From positions 930,001 through 994,000 of the forward strand of contig OZ244903.1 in the NCBI GenBank assembly GCA_965221625.1: a stretch of DNA of 64,000 nucleotides. The letters run 5' to 3'. The DNA comes from Bin127 sp965221625. GTDB lineage: Bacteria; Chloroflexota; Dehalococcoidia; Lucifugimonadales; Lucifugimonadaceae. The position numbers and the translations under genes were made by a program. The notes beneath the pieces were generated by a model. That model was not told the DNA's origin and ran no database searches. It was given only the letters and a program-made list of their open reading frames with translations. Below, one piece after another: positions 1 through 8,737 of the stretch (position 1 is the first letter of the stretch; every line of letters begins with the position of its first letter).

Positions 1-1
1 C

Positions 2-847
2 GACTGGTGGCCGGTCGGACTAATGTTCAATGCCAGCGAACCACCGTACGACGACAAACGAGTACGTTGGGCGGTATCCCTCTATCTTGACCGTGAGCAG
101 TTAATCGAAGTCGGTTTCGGCGGTGCCGGTACCCTTTCCTACCTCCCGACGCCGAGTTATGCGCCGCTGCAGCGTTACTTCGACGCCGTTGAGGACAAGC
201 TCACGACAACTCACAACACCACCGAGTACAACCCAGAACGAGCTGACGCATTAATGATGGAGGCCGGTTACTCGAAGAACTCCGACGGCTATTGGGAGCG
301 CGACGGCAATGTTGTCGTATGCGACATCCTGAGCTTCGGCATCTTCAACCACTACGGCCCAATCGTTGCCCGACAACTCGATAACCACGGCATCAAGTCG
401 TCATACAGCACGCCGCCCGACGCTTGGAGTCGCCAGAACAACGGTGAGGCTTCGTGCGGACTTCGCGGACACGGTGGCTCGGTTAGAGATCCTTACTTCA
501 CGCTGAACCTGTATGCCGGCGGTGATCCGGCGACTCCTGCGGAGGAGCGCGACCGACCGCCAAACGCCTACCACTGGTACAACGAAGAGTTCAACGACAT
601 CACGGCCGAGGTGTTTGCGACGGCGATTGATGACTATGCCCGACTTGAGGATTTGTGGCTGGAGGCGATGGAAATCTGGCTTGACGAACTGCCGGACGTG
701 CAGGTTCTCGAGTTTTACCACCGCATCCCCATGAACACGACCTATTGGACCAACTGGCCAACGCATGACAACCCTTACGTTAACGGTGCGTTCTGGCATC
801 TCACGTTCCAGTTGATACTCAATGAGATCGAACCGGTCCAGGCATAG
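2..847 (+). CDS. ABC transporter substrate-binding protein, family 5 (5'-truncated by window)
   Basis: This is the C-terminal part of a periplasmic or surface-tethered solute-binding protein of the peptide/nickel (SBP_bac_5) type. The frame is open from base 2, so the gene begins upstream of the window. The encoded residues align nearly end to end with the last third of the protein at 3381-5294: shared DWWP, NAS-PPYDDKRVRWAVS, GEASCGLRGHGGSVRDPYF and NTTYWTNWPTHDNPY. The VRWA segment (residues ~17-20 here) is the typical family-5 core motif. Two permease genes follow on the same strand, so it is the receptor of that importer. The ligand cannot be read from sequence; the family takes peptides, nickel and oligosaccharides. 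The match to the downstream paralog makes the family call firm. Confidence 0.9.
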   Translation, partial: DWWPVGLMFNASEPPYDDKRVRWAVSLYLDREQLIEVGFGGAGTLSYLPTPSYAPLQRYFDAVEDKLTTTHNTTEYNPERADALMMEAGYSKNSDGYWERDGNVVVCDILSFGIFNHYGPIVARQLDNHGIKSSYSTPPDAWSRQNNGEASCGLRGHGGSVRDPYFTLNLYAGGDPATPAEERDRPPNAYHWYNEEFNDITAEVFATAIDDYARLEDLWLEAMEIWLDELPDVQVLEFYHRIPMNTTYWTNWPTHDNPYVNGAFWHLTFQLILNEIEPVQA

Positions 848-856
848 AACTCGATC

Positions 857-926
857 CCGCAGTTGCCAACTGCGGTGGAAATTCAGAAACATCCGAGGCT
901 CGCCATTGCGTCTTGGCGAGCCTCGG
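857..926 (+). promoter_or_regulatory. Two tandem hairpins between binding protein and permease
   Basis: Two perfect inverted repeats lie in the gap between the binding-protein and permease genes. The first has 8-bp arms (857-864 and 868-875, CCGCAGTT/AACTGCGG). The second has 12-bp arms (893-904 and 915-926, CCGAGGCTCGCC/GGCGAGCCTCGG). No T-run follows, so they look like transcript-stabilising or partial-attenuation structures that raise binding-protein expression over permease expression, not full terminators. The role is inferred from position; equivalent hairpins occur at the same place in two other transporter operons here. Confidence 0.7.
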
Positions 927-982
927 TAGCCGCGATGGTCGGATTCCGATGTCGAACCGTTTGATTGGTACCAAATAGTCGA

Positions 983-1999
983 ATGCCTTGGCATTACATC
1001 ATTGGGCGGCTCGTCATGTTCGTCATCACGATCTGGATGGCAAGCACGATCGTGTTCTTTCTGCCACGCCTTTCTGGCCAAAACCCTTTGGCCGAAAAGA
1101 TCTACCAAGAAGCTCAACAGGGCGGTTATCAAGATCCCAACGTTGCAGAGCGCGTTCGAGTATTCGAGGAGAAGTACGGGTTCGACAGACCGCTGTGGGA
1201 GCAGTACGTCAAGTTTGTTGGCGACGTGGTGCGTTTTGACCTTGGTAGATCGATCTTCCAATGGCCCAAGTCGGTCAACGAAATTCTCGCCGAAAAGATC
1301 ATGTGGACGTTGAGCATGGGGTTACTGACGCTGCTGCTCGCGTTCGGCATTGGTTCGATGATGGGGGCGTTGCTGGAGTGGAAGCGCAACAACTGGGGAT
1401 TGATGGTGGCGATGGCACCGATCTTGGCGGTATCCGCCGTGCCCTTCTTCATATTCGGATTGATCCTTCAACTGTTGGTGTTCAACATCGACAGCGAGTA
1501 TCCGTTGGTCTACGGGTTCAAGCAGGGCGTTATTGGTTGGCCCGACTGGACGGACATCGACTTCATCCTCAGCGTGTTCCAGCACGCGCTGTTACCGGCC
1601 CTGTCGATCACGCTGGTGTCGCTGGGCGGATGGGCGATGGGAATGCGCGGCATGATGGTGACGACGAAGGGCGAAGACTACATGGTGCAAGCGGAAGCCA
1701 AAGGCTTGCCTGAAAGAGTTATGCTCACGAAGTACGCCATTCGCAACTCTCTGTTGCCGCAAGTTACGGGCTTGACGCTCGCCCTCGGCTTGATTGTTTC
1801 CGGCGTGGTATTAGTTGAGATCGTGTTCGGATATCCGGGTGTCGGTGGGCAACTTCTACAAGCAGTAAGGTCCAACGATTACCCAACGACGCAAGGGATC
1901 GTTTTCGTGCTCGCTTTCGGAACGGCGGCTGCGACGTTAGTGTTGGATCTGATCTATCCGTTGCTAGATCCGCGAATCAAGTCGGGAGCAGCGAGTTAG
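983..1999 (+). CDS. ABC transporter permease, DppB/OppB type
   Basis: This is an inner-membrane permease subunit of a peptide/nickel-type importer, 338 aa, the usual size. The N-terminal helix (YIIGRLVMFVITIWMAST) and later helices fit the DppB topology. The cytoplasmic coupling loop contains EAKGLPERVMLTKYAIRNSL, the EAA motif that contacts the ATPase. The C-terminus LDPRIKSGA is also typical. I chose the ATG at 983 because the paralog at 5593 starts at the equivalent residue; a TTG at 965 would add six residues. It is followed two bases later by the DppC-type permease. No ATPase genes belong to this set, so it probably shares those at 7666-9787. That sharing is inference. Confidence 0.9.
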   Translation: MPWHYIIGRLVMFVITIWMASTIVFFLPRLSGQNPLAEKIYQEAQQGGYQDPNVAERVRVFEEKYGFDRPLWEQYVKFVGDVVRFDLGRSIFQWPKSVNEILAEKIMWTLSMGLLTLLLAFGIGSMMGALLEWKRNNWGLMVAMAPILAVSAVPFFIFGLILQLLVFNIDSEYPLVYGFKQGVIGWPDWTDIDFILSVFQHALLPALSITLVSLGGWAMGMRGMMVTTKGEDYMVQAEAKGLPERVMLTKYAIRNSLLPQVTGLTLALGLIVSGVVLVEIVFGYPGVGGQLLQAVRSNDYPTTQGIVFVLAFGTAAATLVLDLIYPLLDPRIKSGAAS

Positions 2000-2001
2000 T
2001 T

Positions 2002-2985
2002 TTGGCGCAAGACGTTCGAACAGAGCCTCCAGTGACCTCCCGCGTGACGCGTGATTTCGTCAACTCGGAGTTGTATGTCGATCGCATCCTTCCGATATTG
2101 CGGTACCTGCGTCGCAACAGGTTGATGATCATAGGCTTAAGCGCATTCGCATCACTGGCACTCTTCGTTGCGTTGTCGTACCTCTTTTACACGCGCGAGG
2201 ATCTACTGGGTGAAGTGCATGGGGTTTCAGGGTTAGTTCGGGCGGTTTCGGTGCCGGCGAACGAGCGACCATCGTGGAATCCATTCAGCGGGTACCCGCT
2301 GGGAACTGACGTTCAAGGTCGTGACATATATGCCGCGGTAGTGGTCGGTATACCGCTATCCCTGCGCATCGGCGTGATCGCGGCGGCGATTGGGGTCGGC
2401 ATCGGGATGATCTTGGCCTTCGTTGGTGCCTATGTCGGCGGAGTCGTCGACGCGGCAATCCGCACGGTGGTGGACAGCCTTATTCCGATACCAGGGTTGC
2501 TGGTGTTGGTTTTGGTGGCGACTTCGTTGAATCCAGGACAAGGACTATCGGTTGATCAGTTGGCATTCGTCATCTCCGTGCTGGCGTGGCCAGGACCGGC
2601 GCGGGTGATCAGGTCGCAGGTTTTGGTGATTCGAGAGCGCGGATATGTTGAGATGGCTCGGATGTCGGGGACATCCGCAATCGGCATCATATTCAAAGAG
2701 ATGATGCCGAATCTAGCACCGTATATCTTGGCAAGTTTCGTCGCCGCTGTCTCCGGATCGATCTTGGCATCGATCGGAGTCGAATCGCTGGGACTCGGTC
2801 CGTTGGATTCCCCGACCTTGGGCAGTATGATCTACTGGAACATCTTCAACAGTTCGGTGTTGTTGGGACTGTGGTACTGGCTCTTGCCGCCGATACTCGT
2901 GTTGGTGGTGCTCTTCGTTGGGTTGTTCATGATCTCCGCGGGTTTGGACGAAGTTGCCAACCCGAGGTTGCGACGCCGGGTTTAG
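2002..2985 (+). CDS. ABC transporter permease, DppC/OppC type
   Basis: This is the second inner-membrane permease of the importer, 327 aa. It starts at TTG two bases after the DppB-type stop. An N-terminal cytoplasmic segment is followed by the first helix (about residues 40-62) and a large external loop ending in LGTDVQGRDIYAAVVVG, the family hallmark LGTDxxGRD. The remaining helices surround the coupling loop (EMARMSGTSAIGIIFKEMMP). The C-terminus GLDEVANPRLRRRV is shared exactly with the paralog at 6606-7589. The two permeases very likely form a heterodimer. The TTG start is kept because the paralog also begins TTG GCG CAA. Confidence 0.9.
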   Translation: MAQDVRTEPPVTSRVTRDFVNSELYVDRILPILRYLRRNRLMIIGLSAFASLALFVALSYLFYTREDLLGEVHGVSGLVRAVSVPANERPSWNPFSGYPLGTDVQGRDIYAAVVVGIPLSLRIGVIAAAIGVGIGMILAFVGAYVGGVVDAAIRTVVDSLIPIPGLLVLVLVATSLNPGQGLSVDQLAFVISVLAWPGPARVIRSQVLVIRERGYVEMARMSGTSAIGIIFKEMMPNLAPYILASFVAAVSGSILASIGVESLGLGPLDSPTLGSMIYWNIFNSSVLLGLWYWLLPPILVLVVLFVGLFMISAGLDEVANPRLRRRV

Positions 2986-3303
2986 GTCTGGGTCGACGGA
3001 TCCCGGGCGTGGTCCGACGCCGTTGCCGTGATCGCGACGGAACCGATTCGGGGCGAGCACCGATCCTCGAGTTGGGAACCATGGTCGCGAACCTCTGCAA
3101 GGGCCAGATTGGCAAACGCGATAGCGCGCTCACTCCAATGGCGACTTTGGTCCGAATTTCGGCAATCGTCTGTTGACGCTGGCAAACGTGCTACAGTGCG
3201 TTGGGACGTGTAATTGGGCGACTACATACGCAACTGTTGCGTCCCGATCTACGGTCGAATTGCGTTATCCGAGCCAAGCGCGTCGAATCTTTCGAAACAA
3301 CAG
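2986..3303. other. Intergenic region without recognisable gene
   Basis: This gap of about 320 bases lies between two convergent transporter genes. No convincing coding frame, RNA gene or promoter was found. Short open frames run on both strands, but none has a ribosome-binding site or recognisable product. Confidence 0.5.
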
Positions 3304-3340
3304 AAAAGGGCTCGGCCGGTTTAACGCGGCCGAGCCCTTG
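3304..3340 (-). terminator. Rho-independent terminator of the binding-protein gene
   Basis: A perfect 11-bp GC-rich stem (3308-3318 with 3327-3337, GGGCTCGGCCG/CGGCCGAGCCC) has an 8-base loop. On the minus strand it is followed by TTTT (complement of 3304-3307). It lies about 40 bases past the stop of the minus-strand binding-protein gene, so it terminates that transcript. The T-run toward the plus strand is only two bases, so termination of the upstream permease operon is less certain. Confidence 0.85.
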
Positions 3341-3380
3341 CTTTGAGCGGTTTACGCTCGGGTTGAACTCTTGTTCAGAC

Positions 3381-5294
3381 CTACTGGGTAGCCCTGAGGT
3401 TGTTCAGGATCAACTGGAACGTCAGGTGCCAGAACGCGCCGTTGGTATACGGGTTGTCGTGCGTCGGCCAGTTGGTCCAGTAAGTGGTGTTCATCGGGAT
3501 GCGGTGGTACCACTCAATCACCTGGACGTCGGGCAACTCGTCGAGCCAGATGTCCATCGCTTCGGTCCAGTACTCCTCAAGTTGGGCGACGTCGTCAATG
3601 CCGGTAGCAGAGACCAGGTCGGTCAACTCGTTGAATCGCGGGTTAGACCAGAAGTAGATGTTGGCTTGGTGTCCTTCACCAGCTTCCGCGGTGTCGGATC
3701 CGTAGTAGAGATTCATCGTGAAGTATGGGTCTCTTACGGAACCGCCGTGGCCACGGAGACCACAAGACGCTTCACCAGCGATCTGTCGAGCCGATGCGTC
3801 AGGCGGGTTGCTGTACGACGATTGGATGCCGTGGTTGTCAAGTTGCCGAGCAAGGATCGGACCGAAGTCGTTGAAGATCCCGAATCCGAGAATGTCGCAG
3901 ATCACGACATTGCCGTCCTTCTCCCAGTAGCCGTCAGCATTCTTGCTGTACCCGGCCTCACCCATCAGAGCATCAGCCTTGTCAGGGTTGTACTCGATGG
4001 TGTTATGCGTGGTGCTGAGCTTGTCTTCGACAGCGTCGTAATACCTCTGCAGAGGTGCGTAGGACGGGATCGGCAACCGCGAAGGTGTTCCAGCGCCGTC
4101 GTATGCGACCTCAATCAACTGGTCTCGATTGATGTAGTACGAAACTGCCCAGCGGACGCGTTTGTCGTCGTACGGCGGTTGGCTTGCGTTAAAGAGCAGA
4201 CCGATGGGCCACCAGTCAACGTAACCGTATGGCTTCTCGAAACCAGAGTGCGTAATCACGCTTGGGTTTCGCGCAAGCACCTCGGCCATCGTGGTCGGAC
4301 GCAAGTCAAGGGTTGCGTCAGCGTTGTTGCTGATCACCGATTGTGCCATCTGCGTTTCACCCGGGTTGGGAACGTAGACGATCTGATGCACCTCCGGCAA
4401 TCGATCAACGAGCCCTTGGTCAACTGCCCACCACGAATCGCGTCGGTTAATGATCTTCTGCTCGGGCGAAGTTTGAACGACGTGCCACGGCCCTGTGGTA
4501 ATCGGCCAATTTTGGTCTAGGTCGAAGTGGGTGAACTCCAACCAGTCTTGCCCTTCGAAGATGTGTTTCGGAACGATGTAAAGCCCGATGTCGAACTTGT
4601 ACATCATGAAGTACATGAACTTAGGTCGTGGACCCTGGAAGTTGACGACAACGGTTAGGTCGTCGACCTGCTCGACAGACGAGACGTCTCGTTGAACTTG
4701 GACGCTGCGACGTATGCCGGAGTTATTAAGTAGGTAGTCAAGGGTGTACACGACGTCGTGAGCACCGAAGTCGACGCCGTCGCTCCACTGGATGTCATCG
4801 CGCAGATTGATCGTCAACTGCGTGAATTCATCGTTGTAGCTCCAAGACTCGGCCAACCATGGGTATACCGTGTCGTTGAAGGCAGAGTAGAACGCAAGCG
4901 GTTCGTAGAAGAGACCGGGTCCGTTCTGGTGGCTAGTTCCGCCGTTGTAGATATTCCAGATATCGTGGTCCGTGTAGCGTCCAGCCGCACCGACACCGCC
5001 GGAGCCACCCCAAAGCAGGATGAGCTGACGGTTTCTCGGGATCTCGTCGGACATCATCATCGAGTCATCGGTCATCGCGTCATCTGACGCAACTGGTACC
5101 TCTACCTCAACGACCTTCTCGACCTCAACGACCCGTTCGACCTCAACGGTCTGCACGACTTCGACGACCCTCTCGACGACGACTGTCTCAACGACGGTTT
5201 CGGTGCCACCGCAAGCGATGACGCCGACCGCGAGAGAAGCCGAAGCGAGAGCCGCGACGATCAATGCCATTACATTCTTTCGCATTTCAGGCAA
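3381..5294 (-). CDS. ABC transporter substrate-binding lipoprotein, family 5
   Basis: This is a lipid-anchored solute receptor of a peptide/nickel-type importer, about 637 aa. A signal peptide with lipobox (VGVIAC, Cys about residue 28) is followed by a Val/Glu/Thr-rich stalk of roughly 40 residues (repeats such as VVETVVVERVV, VEVEKVVEVEV) and then the binding domain. The domain carries YNDEFTQLTINLRDDIQWSD and VRWAVSYYINRDQ, both typical of SBP_bac_5. It is the full-length paralog of the truncated protein at 2-847. The gene is divergent from the permeases at 5593-7589 and each side has its own promoter. The AAGGAG at 5299-5304 sits 4 bases before a TTG (5294) and 13 before an ATG (5285). 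I keep TTG, but the start could be either. Confidence 0.9.
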   Translation of the reverse strand: MPEMRKNVMALIVAALASASLAVGVIACGGTETVVETVVVERVVEVVQTVEVERVVEVEKVVEVEVPVASDDAMTDDSMMMSDEIPRNRQLILLWGGSGGVGAAGRYTDHDIWNIYNGGTSHQNGPGLFYEPLAFYSAFNDTVYPWLAESWSYNDEFTQLTINLRDDIQWSDGVDFGAHDVVYTLDYLLNNSGIRRSVQVQRDVSSVEQVDDLTVVVNFQGPRPKFMYFMMYKFDIGLYIVPKHIFEGQDWLEFTHFDLDQNWPITTGPWHVVQTSPEQKIINRRDSWWAVDQGLVDRLPEVHQIVYVPNPGETQMAQSVISNNADATLDLRPTTMAEVLARNPSVITHSGFEKPYGYVDWWPIGLLFNASQPPYDDKRVRWAVSYYINRDQLIEVAYDGAGTPSRLPIPSYAPLQRYYDAVEDKLSTTHNTIEYNPDKADALMGEAGYSKNADGYWEKDGNVVICDILGFGIFNDFGPILARQLDNHGIQSSYSNPPDASARQIAGEASCGLRGHGGSVRDPYFTMNLYYGSDTAEAGEGHQANIYFWSNPRFNELTDLVSATGIDDVAQLEEYWTEAMDIWLDELPDVQVIEWYHRIPMNTTYWTNWPTHDNPYTNGAFWHLTFQLILNNLRATQ

Positions 5295-5359
5295 ACTACT
5301 CCTTGCTGCTGGTTAGTTTTAGTAGATGCGTTATCAAACGCAAGTTGCTAAACAGCGAG

Positions 5360-5388
5360 ATTTTATTCGCAGTCTTAAGATAAGTCAA
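5360..5388 (-). promoter_or_regulatory. Sigma-70-type promoter for the binding-protein gene
   Basis: On the minus strand, TTGACT (5383-5388) and TAAAAT (5360-5365) are separated by exactly 17 bases. The start of transcription would fall near 5353, giving a leader of about 60 bases before the binding-protein gene. Confidence 0.75.
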
Positions 5389-5461
5389 TCGGGAACGCTG
5401 TCGCATGCCGGGCACATATGATGGTCAGGCGTCAAAGGACGGCGTCCGGCCGTTCAACAGA

Positions 5462-5490
5462 TTGACATTCTGTCTAGCGCGCACTACTAT
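5462..5490 (+). promoter_or_regulatory. Sigma-70-type promoter for the permease/ATPase operon
   Basis: TTGACA (5462-5467) and TACTAT (5485-5490) are separated by 17 bases, a consensus -35 with a good -10. Transcription would start near 5497, about 95 bases before the permease ATG at 5593. Its presence supports that start codon over longer alternatives beginning at 5497. Confidence 0.75.
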
Positions 5491-5592
5491 ATTCGATTGC
5501 ATTCGTTTGCTTTCGAGTCATCAACTGCGCAACTTGGAAAGCCTGTCGCCAAACTGAAGTGCGTTGAGTCTCGCCCTTGCGACTCCGGTCTT

Positions 5593-6603
5593 ATGCTCTA
5601 CAAGTACATAATCAGCCGACTGGCGATGTTTATCATCACGATTTTCGTCGCCAGCACGATCATCTTCTTTTTGCCTCGGCTGACCGGCCAGAACCCTCTT
5701 GAGGAGAAGTTTTATCAAGAAGCGCAACGCGGAGGTTACTTGGAGGACGTGGACGAGATAGTCGAGGCTTTCGAAGCAAAATACGGCTTCGATCGACCCC
5801 TATGGCAACAGTACTTCTTGTTCCTCGGAAATCTAACCCGGTTCGATCTCGGACGTTCAATCTTCAGTTGGCCGAAGACGGTAAATGAGTTGCTCGCCGA
5901 GACGATCATGTGGACGCTTGCTCTGTCGTTGCTCACTGCATTTATTGCCTTCTTCATCGGTACGGTGATGGGAGCGTTGATGGAGTGGAAACGAGCGAAC
6001 ACCTTCCTGATGGTGTCTTTCTTCCCGTTCCTAATCTGGGCTGCGGTGCCATACTTCATATTTGGCCTCGTCTTGCTCACCGTCTTCTCATTCGCTTGGC
6101 CAGTATTGCCGGGATATGGCGGGTATCAGACTGGAGTCGTCGGTTGGCCGAATTGGGGCAGCTTTGAATTCTTGGTGAGCGTCTTGAAGCACGGAACGCT
6201 GCCGGCATTCTCGATAATCCTCGTATCGCTCGCCGGGTGGGCGATGGGTATGCGTGGAATGATGGTGACAACCAAGGGCGAGGACTACATGTTGCTTGCG
6301 GAGGCCAAGGGCCTGCCCGGACGTGTGCAGTTCTATCGCTACGCCGTGAGAAACTCGACGCTTCCCCAACTGACCGGTTTGGCGTTGCAGCTCGGATTGA
6401 TCGTGTCGGGATTGCTGCTCGTCGAAGTCGTGTTCGCCTACCCCGGAGTCGGTGGCATGCTGTATTCGGCGATCCGGATAAGTGATCACGCCATCATTCA
6501 AGGCACAGTATTCGTCTTGGCATTCGGCACTGCATTGGCGACACTGATACTGGACATGCTTTACCCGATCATCGATCCACGCATCAAGTACGGGGCAACC
6601 TAG
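5593..6603 (+). CDS. ABC transporter permease, DppB/OppB type
   Basis: This inner-membrane permease of 336 aa is closely related to the one at 983-1999 along its whole length (YIISRLAMFIITIFVAST; MRGMMVTTKGEDYML; coupling loop EAKGLPGRVQFYRYAVRN). ATG 5593 is chosen because a longer frame from 5497 would begin at the predicted transcription start and because the paralog begins here. It is followed after two bases by the DppC-type subunit and then two ATPases, giving a complete translocator. Its receptor is most likely the divergent gene at 3381-5294. Confidence 0.92.
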   Translation: MLYKYIISRLAMFIITIFVASTIIFFLPRLTGQNPLEEKFYQEAQRGGYLEDVDEIVEAFEAKYGFDRPLWQQYFLFLGNLTRFDLGRSIFSWPKTVNELLAETIMWTLALSLLTAFIAFFIGTVMGALMEWKRANTFLMVSFFPFLIWAAVPYFIFGLVLLTVFSFAWPVLPGYGGYQTGVVGWPNWGSFEFLVSVLKHGTLPAFSIILVSLAGWAMGMRGMMVTTKGEDYMLLAEAKGLPGRVQFYRYAVRNSTLPQLTGLALQLGLIVSGLLLVEVVFAYPGVGGMLYSAIRISDHAIIQGTVFVLAFGTALATLILDMLYPIIDPRIKYGAT

Positions 6604-6605
6604 AG

Positions 6606-7589
6606 TTGGCGCAATCAACGGCTCAGGTTAATCCGGCAGCGGTGCCAACAAGTGGTGCCGCGCGCATCCGCCAGGTATACCTTGAGCGCATATTGCCGGT
6701 TTTGCGCTATCTGCGACGCAACCGCCTAATGGTTGCCGGCTCGTCGATCTTGGCGGCACTCGCATTGTTCATCCTCCTTTCCTACGCCTTCTATCGGCAA
6801 GAAGACCTCTACGGAGAAGTGCAAGGGGTGAACGGTCTTTCCACCGCGCTTTCGGTACCTGCCCGACTCAAACCGACTTGGAATCCGTTTGGCGAGTTCC
6901 CGCTCGGAACCGATGAACAGGGTCGTGACATCCTTGCCCATCTGACCGTCGGGACGCCATTGACGCTGCGGATTGGACTAATCGCAGCTGCCATTGGCAT
7001 CGGCGTAGGCATGGCTTTGGCGTTCATCTCCGCGTATGCAGGCGGTTGGATTGATGCTGTCATCAGGGTGCTGGTCGACAGCTTGATTCCGATACCCGGG
7101 TTGGCGATCCTAATCATCATCGCTACGGCACTGACGCCCGGGAAGGGGTTGACGATTGACCAGTTGGCACTGGCGATATCAGTGCTAGCTTGGCCCGGTC
7201 CAGCGCGCGTTATCCGATCTCAGGTCTTGGTGATGCGGGAGCGGGGATACGTCCAGATGGCGCGCATGTCTGGTACCGGAGGGTTGGGGATCATCTTCAA
7301 GGAAATGATGCCCAATCTCGCGCCCTATATTCTCGCCAGCTACGTTGCTGCCGTCACAGGTGCGATACTGGCAACCATCGGCATCGAAACCCTCGGTTTG
7401 GGCGACATCGATGCCCCAACTCTCGGTGCGATGCTCTACTGGATCATCGAACTCGGAGCACTGCTGAAAGGTCAATGGTGGTGGCTGCTCTCACCGATCG
7501 TCATGATCGTATTGCTCTTTATGGGTCTGTTCATGATTTCCGCTGGGTTGGACGAAGTGGCTAATCCGCGATTGAGGCGTCGGGTCTGA
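6606..7589 (+). CDS. ABC transporter permease, DppC/OppC type
   Basis: Partner permease of 327 aa, the same length as its paralog at 2002-2985, with the same TTG GCG CAA start and the same C-terminus. It shows the hallmark LGTDEQGRDILAHL before the second helix, the coupling segment MARMSGTGGLGIIFKEMMP, and a terminal helix ending GLDEVANPRLRRRV. The identical tail in both paralogs points to a segmental duplication of the permease pair. It lies in one operon with 5593-6603 and the ATPases downstream. Confidence 0.92.
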   Translation: MAQSTAQVNPAAVPTSGAARIRQVYLERILPVLRYLRRNRLMVAGSSILAALALFILLSYAFYRQEDLYGEVQGVNGLSTALSVPARLKPTWNPFGEFPLGTDEQGRDILAHLTVGTPLTLRIGLIAAAIGIGVGMALAFISAYAGGWIDAVIRVLVDSLIPIPGLAILIIIATALTPGKGLTIDQLALAISVLAWPGPARVIRSQVLVMRERGYVQMARMSGTGGLGIIFKEMMPNLAPYILASYVAAVTGAILATIGIETLGLGDIDAPTLGAMLYWIIELGALLKGQWWWLLSPIVMIVLLFMGLFMISAGLDEVANPRLRRRV

Positions 7590-7665
7590 AGTCTTTGGCA
7601 CTCGGATCATGCTCGAGTCTCGCGTTGCACACCAAAGTCTCAGATCTTGATGAACAGGTGATTGG

Positions 7666-8736
7666 ATGATTGCTGCTCAATCAACAGATATACGTGCCGC
7701 GGCAGCAGTAGACAACGTATTGGAGGTCGAGAATCTCCGTGTCTACTACGATACCGACGCTGGACAGGTTAAAGCGGTGGACGATGTGTCGTTCACTCTG
7801 AGGCGTGGCGAGCGTATGGGTTTGGTAGGGGAATCGGGTTCGGGTAAGACGACGATGGCGATGGCGTTGATGCGTCTCCACAAACCACCGGCGGTGATTG
7901 CCGGTGGCATAGTGCGCTTGAATGGTGTCAACCTGTTGGAACTCGATGACGAGGAGATGCGTCGCACCCGACTATCGAGCATCGCGTTGGTGCCGCAAGG
8001 CGCGATGAACTCACTCAACCCCGTCTATCGAGTGCGCGATCAGATTGTCGACGGCATCAAGCACCACACTCCAAAGGACCAGATGCCTAATAAGGATGCG
8101 CAAGCAGAGCGCGTTGTTGAACTTTTGAACAGTGTCGGCCTCGATGCAAGCGTTGCGGAAATGTATCCGCACGAGCTGAGCGGCGGCATGAAGCAGCGGG
8201 TTGCATTGGCGATTGCGACTTCACTGCGGCCGCAAATGATCTTGGCCGATGAGCCAACAAGTGCTTTGGACGTGGTGGTGCAGCGGCAGATTATGCTGAC
8301 TTTGGAGCAACTGCAGCAGGAGATGCAAGCGTCGGTGTTGCTGGTCGGGCACGATATGGGCTTGATGGCACAGTTCGCCGATGTTCTTGGCGTGATGTAT
8401 GCCGGACATCTGGTCGAGTTCGCGCCGATCGCAGAAATTTTCGAGAACCCCAAGCATCCGTACACCAAGAAGCTGATTAGCAGCCTGCCCGACATCGAAG
8501 TGAAAGGACGCTTCACGGGTATCGACGGATTGCCGCCGACGCTTGTGGTGCCGCCCCCAGGATGTCGTTTCCATCCTCGCTGCCCGGTCTATAACGACGA
8601 TGAGGATTTCCGCGATGAGTTCGCCGATCTGCGCGGCGGGTTGGATGCCAATCTTTGCTCTACCGTGGATCCGGCGTTGGTTGAAATTGAACCGCGTCGC
8701 TGGGTTGCTTGCCATCTGTATGAAGGAGGCGAGTGA
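7666..8736 (+). CDS. ABC transporter ATP-binding protein, DppD/OppD type
   Basis: Cytoplasmic ATPase of 356 aa that powers the importer. Walker A GESGSGKT is at residues 55-62, followed by the signature LSGGMKQRV and Walker B MILADEPTSALD. The C-terminal oligopeptide-transporter extension carries GCRFHPRCPVYND and further Cys, typical of the DppD/DppF family. The gene follows the permeases with a 76-base gap and precedes the second ATPase by one base. It probably forms a heterodimer with the product of 8738-9787. It may also energise the ATPase-less permeases at 983-2985, which is inference. Confidence 0.93.
   Translation: MIAAQSTDIRAAAAVDNVLEVENLRVYYDTDAGQVKAVDDVSFTLRRGERMGLVGESGSGKTTMAMALMRLHKPPAVIAGGIVRLNGVNLLELDDEEMRRTRLSSIALVPQGAMNSLNPVYRVRDQIVDGIKHHTPKDQMPNKDAQAERVVELLNSVGLDASVAEMYPHELSGGMKQRVALAIATSLRPQMILADEPTSALDVVVQRQIMLTLEQLQQEMQASVLLVGHDMGLMAQFADVLGVMYAGHLVEFAPIAEIFENPKHPYTKKLISSLPDIEVKGRFTGIDGLPPTLVVPPPGCRFHPRCPVYNDDEDFRDEFADLRGGLDANLCSTVDPALVEIEPRRWVACHLYEGGE
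8723..8729 (+). promoter_or_regulatory. Ribosome-binding site that fixes the second ATPase start
   Basis: AAGGAGG is eight bases upstream of GTG 8738, an optimal spacing. It overlaps an in-frame ATG at 8720, which therefore cannot be the start served by this site. Confidence 0.8.
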
Positions 8737-8737
8737 C

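Noticed and set aside
3170..3195. Promoter TTGACG ... TACAGT
   Set aside because: The spacer is only 13 bases and no plus-strand gene follows.
3201..4520. Plus-strand open frame of 439 codons
   Set aside because: Antisense to a clear binding-protein gene, runs through its terminator, and has no recognisable product.
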